Below are positions 8,574-17,940 of a stretch of DNA of 32,986 bases, piece after piece. This DNA comes from Nitrosomonas communis (GTDB lineage Bacteria > Pseudomonadota > Gammaproteobacteria > Burkholderiales > Nitrosomonadaceae). Made by a program: the position numbers and the translations under genes. The stretch is taken from positions 1 through 32,986 of the forward strand of contig NZ_FOUB01000040.1 in NCBI RefSeq assembly GCF_900114745.1. The letters run 5' to 3'. The notes beneath the pieces were generated by a model that was given only the letters and a program-made list of their open reading frames with translations, ran no database searches and was not told where the DNA came from. The first letter of the stretch is position 1. Every line of letters begins with the position of its first letter.

Positions 8574-9335
8574 ATGCAATTGAAAGCAAAACTTGCACGC
8601 TCCGAATTGACGATTGGTTCATGGATTACGCTTGGGCATCCCGCCATTGCCGAAATCATGGCTTCAGCCGGCTTTGACTGGTTAGTACTGGATATGGAGC
8701 ATAGCGTGCTGGAATTAAGCGAAGTACAGACGATTATACAAGTACTCGATGGCAAACACTGTCCGACAATTGTTAGACTTACTTCCAATCATCCGGATCA
8801 GATTAAGCGCGTCATGGATGCAGGCGCAACAGGCATTATGGTGCCCATGATCAAATCTGCCGCAGATGCTCAAGCAGCAGTAGAATCCGTGTATTATCCT
8901 CCGGAAGGAAAACGAGGAGTAGGATTAGCACGTGCGCAAGGTTATGGTGCTCGTTTTCATGAATATCGGCAGTGGTTGAAAAATAATGCAGTAATCATTG
9001 TCATGATAGAACATGTAGACGCTGTAGATCACATTGATTCGATTCTTTCAGTGCCAGGGATAGATGCTTATATCATTGGTCCTTATGATCTATCTGGGTC
9101 AATGGGACGGCCAGGTGAGCTAGATCATCCACAAGTACACGATGCCATCCAGCAGGTATTAAATGCCGGACATCGCCTGCACAAACCAGGAGGCATTCAT
9201 GTCATTGAGCCTGAGCCGAATGCGTTACAGCAACGTATTAACGCAGGGTTTAATTTTCTTGGCTACAGCCTCGATATCCGCATTCTTGATACACTCTGCC
9301 GCAATCACATGGAAACCATAAGATCCCAGCTATGA
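8574..9335 (+). CDS. HpcH/HpaI family class II pyruvate aldolase
   Basis: A 253-residue TIM-barrel protein with family residues in place: VLDMEHS with His43, VRLTSN with Arg68 binding pyruvate, VMIEHVD with Glu146 and GPYDLSGSMG with Asp172, the two divalent-metal ligands. Relatives cleave or form 4-hydroxy-2-oxoacids by joining pyruvate enolate to an aldehyde (HpaI, GarL, RhmA). Here it lies 23 bp after a CMP-ulosonate synthetase and overlaps the next gene by 4 bp, so the synthetic direction is attractive: pyruvate plus a sugar aldehyde giving a 2-keto-3-deoxy acid. That direction is inferred from context. AAGGA precedes the ATG at about 7 bases. Confidence 0.85.
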   Translation: MQLKAKLARSELTIGSWITLGHPAIAEIMASAGFDWLVLDMEHSVLELSEVQTIIQVLDGKHCPTIVRLTSNHPDQIKRVMDAGATGIMVPMIKSAADAQAAVESVYYPPEGKRGVGLARAQGYGARFHEYRQWLKNNAVIIVMIEHVDAVDHIDSILSVPGIDAYIIGPYDLSGSMGRPGELDHPQVHDAIQQVLNAGHRLHKPGGIHVIEPEPNALQQRINAGFNFLGYSLDIRILDTLCRNHMETIRSQL

Positions 9336-10273
9336 GTAAAGTCGTCATCTCCACTTCTACATTTGACATTGACCACAACCCGTCCATCCAGTATTTGCTC
9401 AAAGCTGGAATAACGATTGTTACTAATCCTCATCGCCGCAAGTTAACTGAAGAAGAAATTATTGCATTATTGGATAAAGACACGGTGGGCTTGTTAGCAG
9501 GTATTGAACCCCTCACTGAACGTGTCTTTGCCACTGCTAACCGCCTCAAGGTTATCTCGCGCTGCGGAACCGGTCTGGATAGCGTTGATTTAACTGCCGC
9601 CAAACAGCGCAATATAGCTGTTTCTAATACCCCCCAAGCACCAGCCCAGGCAGTCGCCGAACTGACACTCGGGTTGATGCTCGCCACACTCAGACAAATA
9701 AACCAGACTGATCGCATGTTGCGCACTGGTGCATGGCCGCGCATGCAAGGGCATTTACTTGCTGCTCAAACAGTTGGCATTGTCGGCCTGGGGTATATCG
9801 GCCGACGTGTTGTGCGGCTGTGTCAAGCTTTTGAGGCGGCCGTAATCGCGCATGACCCTTATCTTCTACCGCAAGCGCCCGCCGGTGTCACGCTCATGCC
9901 GTTGGAGCAACTCTTGGCAGAAGCAGATATCATTAGTCTCCATCTACCCTATAGCAGTGCTACCCATCATCTCATAGATGATGCTGCGTTCAAACGTATG
10001 AAAAAAGGCGCCATCGTTATTAATGCAGCACGTGGCGGACTAGTTGATGAAATGGCTCTTCATGATGCATTGGTTTCAGGACATTTAGGTGGAGCCGCAC
10101 TCGATGTATTCGAACAGGAACCATATCAAGGTCCTCTACTCCAATGCGACAATATCACGTTAACATCGCATATTGGCTCACTTGCCAAAGAATCACGCCA
10201 TCGCATGGAATTGGAAGCAGCGGATAATTTATTGCATGGCTTAGTCAACATAGGGTTAATTGATGGAAAATAA
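9332..10273 (+). CDS. D-isomer-specific 2-hydroxyacid dehydrogenase (SerA-like)
   Basis: This 313-residue protein has NAD site GLGYIG (152-157) followed by an acidic residue in AHDPY, and the catalytic set Arg234 (NAARGG), Glu263 (FEQEP) and His280 (TSHIGS). It interconverts a D-2-hydroxyacid and a 2-ketoacid with NAD(H). It lacks the C-terminal ACT domain of serine-pathway SerA, so allosteric serine control is unlikely. The ATGA overlap with the aldolase gene points to translational coupling. It may oxidise or reduce an intermediate of the sugar-acid route, for example making the aldehyde precursor from a 3-phosphoglycerate-like acid. The substrate is unknown. Confidence 0.83.
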   Translation: MSKVVISTSTFDIDHNPSIQYLLKAGITIVTNPHRRKLTEEEIIALLDKDTVGLLAGIEPLTERVFATANRLKVISRCGTGLDSVDLTAAKQRNIAVSNTPQAPAQAVAELTLGLMLATLRQINQTDRMLRTGAWPRMQGHLLAAQTVGIVGLGYIGRRVVRLCQAFEAAVIAHDPYLLPQAPAGVTLMPLEQLLAEADIISLHLPYSSATHHLIDDAAFKRMKKGAIVINAARGGLVDEMALHDALVSGHLGGAALDVFEQEPYQGPLLQCDNITLTSHIGSLAKESRHRMELEAADNLLHGLVNIGLIDGK

Positions 10274-11207
10274 ATTAACATCTGATGAAATTGCTGTCGT
10301 ATTTGGTGCCAGTGGCTTTTTAGGTAGCCATGTCGCAGATGCGCTGTCGGAAGCAGGCTATCGGGTTCGCCTGTTTGATCGTTCCCCCTCCCCTTACCAA
10401 AGACCCGATCAGGAAATGATCGTTGGTGACATCATGGATATCGAGCAAGTAATCGAAGCGGCAAAAGGCGCAGCTGTTGTTTACAACTTTGCCGCTATCG
10501 CTGATATCGACGAAGCACATGATAAACCACTCGCAACTGCCACCATCAATGTGCTTGGGAACATGCATGTGCTGGAAGCAGCAAGATTAGTTGGCGCACG
10601 CCGTTTTATCTTTGCCAGCAGTGTGTATGTGTATTCTGAATCGGGCTCATTTTATCGCGCCAGTAAACAAGCAGCTGAACGCTTCACCGAAACTTATCAT
10701 GAACGCTATGGATTAGAATATACCATTTTGCGCTATGGCTCATTATATGGTCGACGCGCCGATCAGCGTAATGGCATTTATCGCATGCTGCATGAAGCTG
10801 TGCAAAAACATACTATCACCTATCACGGCAGTGGAAATGCCATGCGTGAATACATCCATGTCGAAGATGCTGCGCGCATGAGTGTGCAAGTGCTCGCTCC
10901 AGAGTTTGCTAATCGCCACTTGATCCTGACAGGTCAGGAAAAGCTGCGTATCTGCGACGTAATGACTATGATCTCCGAAATCATGCCATGGTCAGTTCAA
11001 TTGCATTTTGAGGAAGCTAACGCTATCCATCATTACGAGATCACGCCTTATGCATTTCAACCGCGCATCGGACGTAAACTGGTACTCAATGAACACGTCG
11101 ATTTGGGCCAGGGGTTGCTGGACTGCCTGAGGGAAATTCACCAGCACATCCATCATGCGAATGAAGATGATGACGCCACTCCCTCTACCTCTGACAATAG
11201 AGCTTGA
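10263..11207 (+). CDS. NAD-dependent sugar epimerase/dehydratase (extended SDR)
   Basis: A 314-residue extended short-chain dehydrogenase. It has NAD site GASGFLG (15-21), the active-site pair Tyr131/Lys135 in FYRASKQAAE, and Ser119/Ser120 in FASSVYVYS. NFAAIADIDEAH matches the family's NxAA.....D region. Such enzymes epimerise or dehydrate sugars, usually nucleotide-linked. I start it at ATG 10263; a TTG three bases earlier is possible. It overlaps the dehydrogenase gene by 11 bp. The C-terminal tail is acidic and His-rich, which is unusual and probably disordered. In context it may set the stereochemistry of the sugar or of its precursor. Confidence 0.85.
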   Translation: MENKLTSDEIAVVFGASGFLGSHVADALSEAGYRVRLFDRSPSPYQRPDQEMIVGDIMDIEQVIEAAKGAAVVYNFAAIADIDEAHDKPLATATINVLGNMHVLEAARLVGARRFIFASSVYVYSESGSFYRASKQAAERFTETYHERYGLEYTILRYGSLYGRRADQRNGIYRMLHEAVQKHTITYHGSGNAMREYIHVEDAARMSVQVLAPEFANRHLILTGQEKLRICDVMTMISEIMPWSVQLHFEEANAIHHYEITPYAFQPRIGRKLVLNEHVDLGQGLLDCLREIHQHIHHANEDDDATPSTSDNRA

Positions 11208-11209
11208 AT

Positions 11210-11851
11210 ATGAATATAAAAGACTGGCAAGCCATTATCTTTGATTTTGATGGCGTCATCGTGGAATCAGGCGATATCAAGACTCAGGCCTTTGCTGATC
11301 TGTACCATTCTTACGGTGAGCAAGTTGTCACTGAGGTAGTACGCTACCATCGGCAAAACGGCGGCATGTCCCGTTACCACAAGTTTCGTCATTTTCAACA
11401 GCATTTGTTGGGTAGACCTTCATTGACAATGGAAGAAGAACAGTCACTTGATCAACGTTTTTCCGAACTTGTGATTGAAGCTGTCATTGCTAGTCAAGCT
11501 GTGCCAGGTGCTGAGGCATTGATTCAGAAAGCAGCCGCAACGATTCCTTTGTATGTCGCTTCCGGCACACCGGAAAATGAACTTAAAACGATTGTTGAGC
11601 GACGTGGTCTATCATCTTACTTTACTGAGGTACGGGGTTCTCCACTCTCTAAACAGAGCTTAATTGCAGAAATATTGACTACCTATGCGCTCATTCCCGA
11701 GCGCGTTCTGATGATTGGTGATGCTATGGCTGACTATCATGGTGCTACTGTGAACGGAACGGCATTTCTGGGCCGTGTCCGCCCAGGTGATGACAATCCT
11801 TTTCCCGGGCAGGTCAGGATTGTTCCTGATTTGTGCGCGCTCATACTATGA
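11210..11851 (+). CDS. HAD-superfamily sugar phosphatase
   Basis: This 213-residue protein has HAD motif I FDFDGVIVES (Asp12 nucleophile, Asp14 acid), motif II VASGTPENEL, a later Lys region and motif IV MIGDAMADYHGA. A helical cap between motifs I and II (about 20-95) makes it a subfamily-I enzyme like GmhB-type or phosphoglycolate-type phosphatases. It probably removes phosphate from a sugar-acid phosphate before CMP transfer, as KdsC does in Kdo synthesis; that step is inferred from neighbours. I chose ATG 11210 rather than the TTG at 11204. It lies 2 bp after the epimerase stop. Confidence 0.83.
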   Translation: MNIKDWQAIIFDFDGVIVESGDIKTQAFADLYHSYGEQVVTEVVRYHRQNGGMSRYHKFRHFQQHLLGRPSLTMEEEQSLDQRFSELVIEAVIASQAVPGAEALIQKAAATIPLYVASGTPENELKTIVERRGLSSYFTEVRGSPLSKQSLIAEILTTYALIPERVLMIGDAMADYHGATVNGTAFLGRVRPGDDNPFPGQVRIVPDLCALIL

Positions 11852-12525
11852 TTGAACGTCATTTTTATGACAGCATGCATGAGTTAAGTGCTGCTTTCGC
11901 TGATTTTGCTGCCTCGATTCTGCGCAAAGCGCTCATACAAAATAATAAAGTTAGCTTAGTAGTGCCAGGTGGGCAAACACCGCATGATTACCTGCCCATA
12001 CTCGCCCGCGAGGCCTTGCCATGGGAGCGAGTCTATATTACGTTAAGCGATGAACGTTGGGTGGAGACCCAAGCAGACATCTCCAATGAACGACTGGTGC
12101 GCAACTATTTGTTAAAAGATAAGGCGGAGAAAGCTCATTTCATCGGATTGAAGACCTCACATTCTTGCCCATCCGAGGCATTGGCCACGGTGCATGAACG
12201 ACTCTGCCAACTCCCTCGACCGTTTAATCTAACAGTATTAGGGTTGGGAGAAGATGGACATATTGCTTCTTTGTTTCCTGGCATGAGACTTGAGCAGGAT
12301 ACTTTCTATTTATGCCAGGCAGCTGAACCTCCGTTTGCACCAAGCCAGCGCATCAGCCTGGTACTGCCGGTACTTGCCAGTAGCTACCATATTGCGCTTG
12401 TCGTTACCGGTATTGCCAAACGGCAACTACTCGATCGATTAATCAACAATCCTGATCCCCTTATCCCGTTTGGACAACTGGTACAGCAGTGTCAATCGCC
12501 TATCACTATTTTTGAAACAAATTAG
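11848..12525 (+). CDS. 6-phosphogluconolactonase / sugar-phosphate isomerase-like protein
   Basis: A 225-residue protein of the PGL/glucosamine-6-phosphate isomerase superfamily. It has VVPGGQTPHDY near residues 38-48, ITLSDERWVE (64-73) and LGLGEDGHIASLFPG, the three signature blocks of DevB-type lactonases. DevB hydrolyses 6-phosphogluconolactone. Here it ends a sugar-acid operon and there is no zwf or gnd, so it may open a different lactone or isomerise a sugar phosphate. ATG 11848 overlaps the phosphatase TGA as ATGA, which indicates coupling and is a better start than the GTG at 11833. A role in the pentose phosphate pathway cannot be ruled out. Confidence 0.8.
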   Translation: MIERHFYDSMHELSAAFADFAASILRKALIQNNKVSLVVPGGQTPHDYLPILAREALPWERVYITLSDERWVETQADISNERLVRNYLLKDKAEKAHFIGLKTSHSCPSEALATVHERLCQLPRPFNLTVLGLGEDGHIASLFPGMRLEQDTFYLCQAAEPPFAPSQRISLVLPVLASSYHIALVVTGIAKRQLLDRLINNPDPLIPFGQLVQQCQSPITIFETN

Positions 12526-12538
12526 CCACTCATCTTTT

Positions 12539-13732
12539 ATGAAAAATAGTCATATCGATTTTCAGCGCCGCAAATTACTCCGCTATGGTTGTATCGGATT
12601 AGCTAGCCTGATGACTCACCATTTACTGGCTGTCGGCACCAGCAAAGCAGCCATCTCCAACCTTGCATCAATTGGGCCTCTGCAAGCGCCTGACCAAAAT
12701 GGGGTTCGCCTACCCCATGGCTATTCCTCTCGCATTGTTGCCTCTTCAGGGCAAAATCTGTTTGGTTATCGATGGCACGCTGCACCTGATGGGGGCAATA
12801 CTTTTGCTACCGATGAGGGTGGCTGGATTTATGTTTCGAATAGCGAAATGAAAAATAATTCTGGCGGAGCAGGTGCACTTCAGTTTGACCAAAATGGGAA
12901 GTTGATCAACGCCTATCCCATCCTGAAAAATACCAACTTTAATTGTGCTGGTGGAGCCACACCGTGGCAAACATGGCTGTCTTGCGAAGAGATGGAACGT
13001 GGTTTAGTTTGGGAATGTGATCCCTTCGGAAAAAAACCAGCACAAGTCAGAAAAGCGCTCGGACGCTTCAAACACGAAGCCGTAGCCGTTGACACGAAAA
13101 ATAAACAGCTTTACCTCACCGAAGATGAGCCTGATGGCTGCCTCTATCGCTATACCTTCCATTCACTCAATGCTGCTGGCGATCCTGATCTGGAAGATGG
13201 TTTTCTGGAAGTAGCAGAAATACTGGCTGGTCGTCAGAACACAGTACGCTGGCATCGTCTACCTGATCCTGAGGCGACCAAAATTGCCACACGCCAACAA
13301 ATCAAACAAAGTAGCCGTTTTAATGGCGGTGAAGGAATCTGGTATCACCGTGGCATCATTTACTTTACGACCAAAGGTGATAATCGGGTATGGGCTTATG
13401 ACACCCATACTCACCATCTTAATATCATTTATGACGCCGCCCGCTATGCTTCACCCGCTTTGAGTGGTGTTGACAATATTATCACCAATGCGGCAGGTGA
13501 ACTGCTGGTCGCAGAGGATGGCGGAAATATGCAAATCGTGATTTTATCCGGTCAATCAATTAAACCCTTGCTACAACTGGTCGGTCATGACCGCTCAGAA
13601 ATAACAGGGCCTGCTTTTAATCCCGATGGATCACGCTTATATTTCAGCTCGCAAAGAGGAAAAACCGGCCGCCATGAAAATGGAGTGACCTTTGAGATCA
13701 CAACTCCATTTTTAGGCTCTCAGAAAGAATGA
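12539..13732 (+). CDS. Tat-exported PhoX/DUF839 family protein
   Basis: From the ATG at 12539 this is a 397-residue protein. It starts with a twin-arginine-type signal (FQRRKLLRYG, then a hydrophobic stretch ending near AVGTSKAAIS), so it should be exported folded to the periplasm. PhoX-type blocks follow: NCAGGATPWQTWLSCEE, FKHEAVAVDTKNKQLYLTED, FNGGEGIWYHRGIIYFTTKG and LVAEDGGN. PhoX phosphatases use Ca2+/Fe3+ and a beta-propeller, but they are often longer; this is a short form and activity is not assured. It starts 13 bp after the PGL-like gene on the same strand without an obvious Shine-Dalgarno site, so it may be co-transcribed. The upstream in-frame TTG at 12470 would bury the Tat motif and is rejected. 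Confidence 0.8.
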   Translation: MKNSHIDFQRRKLLRYGCIGLASLMTHHLLAVGTSKAAISNLASIGPLQAPDQNGVRLPHGYSSRIVASSGQNLFGYRWHAAPDGGNTFATDEGGWIYVSNSEMKNNSGGAGALQFDQNGKLINAYPILKNTNFNCAGGATPWQTWLSCEEMERGLVWECDPFGKKPAQVRKALGRFKHEAVAVDTKNKQLYLTEDEPDGCLYRYTFHSLNAAGDPDLEDGFLEVAEILAGRQNTVRWHRLPDPEATKIATRQQIKQSSRFNGGEGIWYHRGIIYFTTKGDNRVWAYDTHTHHLNIIYDAARYASPALSGVDNIITNAAGELLVAEDGGNMQIVILSGQSIKPLLQLVGHDRSEITGPAFNPDGSRLYFSSQRGKTGRHENGVTFEITTPFLGSQKE

Positions 13733-13843
13733 TTAAAATCAAATTTATAAATACCATTACCTCGTATATTGAGCCGCCCATTCTGGATTAATTTTTTCCA
13801 GGCAAGCCATAATTCAAATACTATTTTGAGTAAACTATAACAC

Positions 13844-15352
13844 TCAATCTTCCCATCGCAATTGGGGAAACAAAATAACATCTCGAATGCTGGGGCTATC
13901 GGTCAGCAACATGATCAACCGATCGATACCAATCCCCTCTCCTGCCGTTGGAGGCAGCCCATATTCCAGTGCGCGAATGTAGTCAGCATCATAATGCATA
14001 GCTTCTGCATCGCCTGCTTCTTTAGCTTTGGCCTGCTCTAAGAAACGTGCGGCTTGATCCTCCGGGTCATTCAATTCTGAGAAGCCATTGGCAATTTCAC
14101 GCCCGGCGATATAAAGCTCGAAACGATCGGTAATTTCTAGGTTATGATCATTGCGCCGTGCCAGGGGAGAAACCTCTGCGGGATAATCGATGATAAAAGT
14201 TGGTTCGAATAATAGATGTTCTGTGGTTTCATCAAAGAGGGAAAGCTGCAATCCGCCTAGTCCATCCTTAGGATTATACGCAATATTCAATTCCTCCATC
14301 CGACCAATCAGAAAATTGCGATCATTCAGCTGAGCAGCTGTATATTCTGGATAATGCTTTAGTATCGCATCAGTGATGGTCATTCTGGCAAATGGTTGTG
14401 AGAAATCGATTTCACGCTCCTGGTAGATGAATCGGACTGTCCCCAGCACTTTCATCGCGACTTCCCGCAACATGGACTCAGTTAAATCCATCAGGTAGAC
14501 ATAGTCCTGGTAGGCTTCATAAAATTCCAGCATGGTGAATTCAGGGTTGTGCCGGGTAGAAATTCCCTCATTCCTGAAATTCCTATTAATCTCAAAAACT
14601 CTCTCCATCCCGCCGACTACCAGGCGCTTCAAATATAACTCAGGTGCAATGCGCAGATAGAGCGCCATATCCAGTGCGTTATGGTGAGTGATGAAAGGCC
14701 GCGCAGACGCGCCACCTGGAATAGCATGCATCATGGGTGTTTCTACTTCGAGATAATGCCTCGCCACCAGAAACTCTCGAATAGCCTGGATCACTTTGGA
14801 GCGTATTGTAAAAACCTGACGTGCTTCTTCATTGGTCATTAAATCGAGATAACGTTGGCGGTATTTCTGCTCCTGATCAGCCAGACCATGAAATTTCTCC
14901 GGCAATGGACGCAAGGATTTAGTCAGCAATCGCAAATGAGTGACGCGTATAGATAATTCGCCCGTTTTGGTTTTGAACAAGACACCTTCTGCCCCCAAAA
15001 TGTCTCCCAAATCGTAATGCTTGAACGCTTCATGCTCAGCCTGGCCGGTATGGTCATTGGAGACATAAAGCTGGATTCGTCCACTCATATCTTGAATGGT
15101 AGCAAAACTTGCTTTACCCATGACGCGCTTGAACATCATGCGCCCCGCAACCTTTGCTACAATTTGCTCTGTCTCCAGCGCCTCCTTGCTATGCGCGTTA
15201 TAGTGATGATGCAATTCTGAGGCTAGGCTATCGCGGTGAAAATCATTGGGAAAAGCATTACGACTTTTGCGCAGCTCGGCCAGTTTAGCACGCCGTTCCG
15301 CAATAATATGGTTTTCATCCTGGGAAATGAGAGATTGAGTTTCTTGAGTCAT
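13844..15352 (-). CDS. lysS: Lysyl-tRNA synthetase, class II
   Basis: This 502-residue enzyme is the normal bacterial LysRS length. It has an N-terminal OB-fold anticodon-binding domain (about 60-165, with [14 protein letters not shown] and GRIQLYVS), then class II motif 2 [20 protein letters not shown] and motif 3 GEGIGIDRL (471-479). It charges tRNA-Lys with lysine using ATP in the cytoplasm. It is transcribed away from glnS across a 174-bp spacer. In many bacteria prfB precedes lysS, but here a different gene pair is found, so that linkage is lost. The start MTQETQSL at 15352 gives the expected length. Confidence 0.97.
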   Translation of the reverse strand: MTQETQSLISQDENHIIAERRAKLAELRKSRNAFPNDFHRDSLASELHHHYNAHSKEALETEQIVAKVAGRMMFKRVMGKASFATIQDMSGRIQLYVSNDHTGQAEHEAFKHYDLGDILGAEGVLFKTKTGELSIRVTHLRLLTKSLRPLPEKFHGLADQEQKYRQRYLDLMTNEEARQVFTIRSKVIQAIREFLVARHYLEVETPMMHAIPGGASARPFITHHNALDMALYLRIAPELYLKRLVVGGMERVFEINRNFRNEGISTRHNPEFTMLEFYEAYQDYVYLMDLTESMLREVAMKVLGTVRFIYQEREIDFSQPFARMTITDAILKHYPEYTAAQLNDRNFLIGRMEELNIAYNPKDGLGGLQLSLFDETTEHLLFEPTFIIDYPAEVSPLARRNDHNLEITDRFELYIAGREIANGFSELNDPEDQAARFLEQAKAKEAGDAEAMHYDADYIRALEYGLPPTAGEGIGIDRLIMLLTDSPSIRDVILFPQLRWED

Positions 15353-15526
15353 AACAATTTAAATTACTTAATAAAATTGGGTTCTGATCTGTTTAAGCAG
15401 CTTGTGCTGCGTTCATTTAACAAATTTATTCTGGTTTTAGCTGGTCAAACACACTCTATAATAAGGTGGCCTGTATTATAGTTCTTTTAATCATCGCATT
15501 CGCAACCCAATTAGAAAGATAAATTT
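15353..15526. promoter_or_regulatory. Divergent promoter region between lysS and glnS
   Basis: This 174-bp AT-rich spacer lies between two divergent tRNA-synthetase genes and must contain both promoters. A perfect TATAAT lies on the plus strand at 15457-15462, and an inverted one (ATTATA) near 15475-15480 could serve the minus strand. Matching -35 boxes are weak, so only the -10-like elements are supported. Confidence 0.4.
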
Positions 15527-17200
15527 GTGAACACATTACCTATTTCTTCAAATTTCATTCGTAATATTATTGATGAGGATAACCGTACTGGTAAATGGAA
15601 TGGACGAGTAGAAACACGTTTTCCACCAGAACCCAATGGTTATCTCCATATCGGCCACGCCAAGAGTATCTGTCTCAATTTTGGTCTCGCTCGCGATTAT
15701 GATGGTGTCTGTCATCTACGCTTTGATGATACCAATCCGGAAAAAGAAGCCCAAGAATACGTAGATGCCATCTGTGATTCTGTCAAATGGTTGGGTTTTG
15801 ATTGGGGAAAGCATATTTATTATGCATCTGATTACTTTGAGAAACTATACGAATTTGCTGAATATCTGATAACAAAAGGTCAGGCGTATATAGATAGCCA
15901 ATCCGCAGAGGAAATCCGGCAATTGCGCGGCAGTTTGATTCAACCAGGGCAAAATAGCCCCTATCGCGATCGCCCTGCAGCAGAAAGCCTGGATTTGTTC
16001 CGGCGCATGCGTGCAGGTGAATTCCCAGATGGTACACATGTGTTACGCGCTAAAATTGACATGACTTCTCCCAACATTAATATGCGCGATCCGGTCATTT
16101 ATCGTATTCGCCATATTCATCATCAGCGAACCGGTGATAAGTGGTGCATTTATCCCATGTATGATTTTACCCACTGCATATCGGATGCACTTGAACAGAT
16201 CACCCATTCTCTTTGTACGTTGGAATTCGAAGACCACCGTCCACTGTACGATTGGGTGTTAGACCAATTAGTTGAGCGAATCCCTTGCCATCCCCAGCAA
16301 ATCGAGTTTGCTCGGCTAAATCTCACTTATTGTGTAATGAGTAAACGCAAGCTGATTGAGCTGGTAGAAGGTCATTTTGTGGAGGGATGGGATGATCCCC
16401 GTATGAATACCCTGGCAGGCCTGCGTCGCCGTGGCTATACCCCTGCATCGATTCGACTGTTTACTGAACGCATCGGAATCAGCAAAGCGGATTCCTGGAT
16501 AGACATGACCGTTTTAGAAGATTGTTTGAGAGAAGATCTCAATGAGCATGCTTTACGGCGAATTGGAATATTAAAACCATTGAAACTCGTCATTGATAAT
16601 TTTACAGAGGGCCGGGAAGAAGAATGTTATGCACCGAATCATCCGCAAAAACCAGAATGGGGTAAACGAGTATTGCCCCTTACTAAAACTGTTTATATTG
16701 AGCAGGATGATTTTATGGAAATTCCTAGCAAAGGCTATTTCCGCCTCTCACCTGGTGCAGAAGTTCGTTTACGCTATGCCTACCTGATAAAATGTGTCTC
16801 CGTGGTCAAAAATGACCAGGGCGAAATAGAAGAAATACATTGCGTTTACGATCCAGCTACCAAAAGCGGCACGGCAGGCGCCGAGATCCGCAAGGTCAAG
16901 GGAAATATTCATTGGTTATCTGCCAGGCATGCACAACCAACAGAAATAAGAGTATATGATCGTCTGTTCAACCATCCCCATCCTGATACTGGCGACAAAG
17001 ACTTTAAATCCTACTTGAATCCTCATTCAAAACAAATCATAACCGCCTTGGTTGAACCTTCGTTGCTTGACGCACAAACTGAACAATGTTTCCAGTTTGA
17101 ACGTCATGGCTATTTCGCGGCGGATCGCATTGAGACCAAACCAGGAAAACCGGTATTTAATCGCGCGGTTACTTTACGTGATACATGGGGAAAAAAATAG
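15527..17200 (+). CDS. glnS: Glutaminyl-tRNA synthetase
   Basis: This 557-residue class I synthetase is close to the E. coli length of 554. It has [15 protein letters not shown] with HIGH at 41-44, [11 protein letters not shown], the KMSKS-equivalent VMSKRKL, and two C-terminal beta-barrel domains that read the anticodon. It charges tRNA-Gln directly. In many beta- and gammaproteobacteria this enzyme replaces or complements the GatCAB route. The start is GTG at 15527, with only a weak purine-rich stretch (AGAAAGAT) before it. It is full length and intact. Confidence 0.97.
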   Translation: MNTLPISSNFIRNIIDEDNRTGKWNGRVETRFPPEPNGYLHIGHAKSICLNFGLARDYDGVCHLRFDDTNPEKEAQEYVDAICDSVKWLGFDWGKHIYYASDYFEKLYEFAEYLITKGQAYIDSQSAEEIRQLRGSLIQPGQNSPYRDRPAAESLDLFRRMRAGEFPDGTHVLRAKIDMTSPNINMRDPVIYRIRHIHHQRTGDKWCIYPMYDFTHCISDALEQITHSLCTLEFEDHRPLYDWVLDQLVERIPCHPQQIEFARLNLTYCVMSKRKLIELVEGHFVEGWDDPRMNTLAGLRRRGYTPASIRLFTERIGISKADSWIDMTVLEDCLREDLNEHALRRIGILKPLKLVIDNFTEGREEECYAPNHPQKPEWGKRVLPLTKTVYIEQDDFMEIPSKGYFRLSPGAEVRLRYAYLIKCVSVVKNDQGEIEEIHCVYDPATKSGTAGAEIRKVKGNIHWLSARHAQPTEIRVYDRLFNHPHPDTGDKDFKSYLNPHSKQIITALVEPSLLDAQTEQCFQFERHGYFAADRIETKPGKPVFNRAVTLRDTWGKK

Positions 17201-17464
17201 CTCATGAGCAAGCGCCTATAGCAGATAGAGGACGCTTTAAATAAATCTGAAGCAGACTATTGATTGACTCAAATCGCTCGAAGCATCTCCCATCCACCAT
17301 TAATCAATGGGGGAAACAACTGAAGTCTACCATTTAGGTAATAACCATTCTCATTTAAGAAATGCAATAAATTGTGCTATTGTCATGTTTGATGAGGCTA
17401 CTTTAACATGGTAGCTGCATTAAGCGGATGCAATTACTGTATTATTTTGATTTAGGAGAACTCA

Positions 17465-17827
17465 ATGAAAAAATCTATCGCATCATTGCTGTTATTGTTC
17501 ACATTGGCATTCTTTTTTCCAACCGCAGCAATGGCAGCTGATTACCCTATTCAAATTGGAGAAAAACTGGCTAATGGTGTCGCCAATGCAGTCACTGGGG
17601 TAGTAGAAATTCCTAAGACCATGATGATTAAGGGCCGTAGTCAAGGCGCTGCCTATGGCATGACGGCTGGTTTCTTTACTGGCCTTGTTCATGCAGTAGG
17701 GCGCTCTTTGTGCGGAGCACTCGATATCGCCACTTTTTTGATCCCAACCACACCCATACCGAATCCTGCTTATATCTGGGATGATTTCAACAGAGAAACG
17801 ACTTATACCGCTTGGCGCATGCGCTAG
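17465..17827 (+). CDS. TIGR04073-type small secreted protein (exosortase system-associated)
   Basis: A 120-residue protein with a clear signal peptide: MKKS, a hydrophobic stretch of about 6-19, and AMAA-D cleavage near residue 24. The mature part is KLANGVANAVTGVVEIPK, then a Gly/Ala-rich GMTAGFFTGLVHAVGRS stretch that may insert in or lie on a membrane, then IPTTPIPNPAYIWDDF. This order (KL..G..N..TG..E.PK, then P.....IW.D) fits the TIGR04073 family, annotated as exosortase system-associated. AGGAGA lies 7 bases before the ATG, the best ribosome site in this region. No exosortase, PEP-CTERM protein or glycan locus is adjacent. Its function is unknown. Confidence 0.72.
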   Translation: MKKSIASLLLLFTLAFFFPTAAMAADYPIQIGEKLANGVANAVTGVVEIPKTMMIKGRSQGAAYGMTAGFFTGLVHAVGRSLCGALDIATFLIPTTPIPNPAYIWDDFNRETTYTAWRMR

Positions 17828-17850
17828 CATATAACGTAATTTTTACATCA

Positions 17851-17888
17851 TTTTTCCAGAATCCACCGTCTAGGTGGTTCTGGAGAAA
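17851..17888. terminator. Stem-loop between convergent TIGR04073-type gene and queG
   Basis: CCAGAATCCACC (17856-17867) pairs with GGTGGTTCTGG (17873-17883) around a 5-base loop, with one bulged base. The flanking T and A runs can extend the stem. It sits between two convergent genes, so it probably ends transcription from one or both sides. Neither strand has a classic U-run right after the stem, so efficient intrinsic termination is uncertain. Confidence 0.55.
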
Positions 17889-17940
17889 ATGCTGTCTTTG
17901 CAAAATTTTATACCAACCTCAGACGGCAGCAGTAAATCAG

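Noticed and set aside
12470..12538. Upstream TTG start for the PhoX-like gene
   Set aside because: It overlaps the PGL-like gene and would put 23 residues before the twin-arginine signal.
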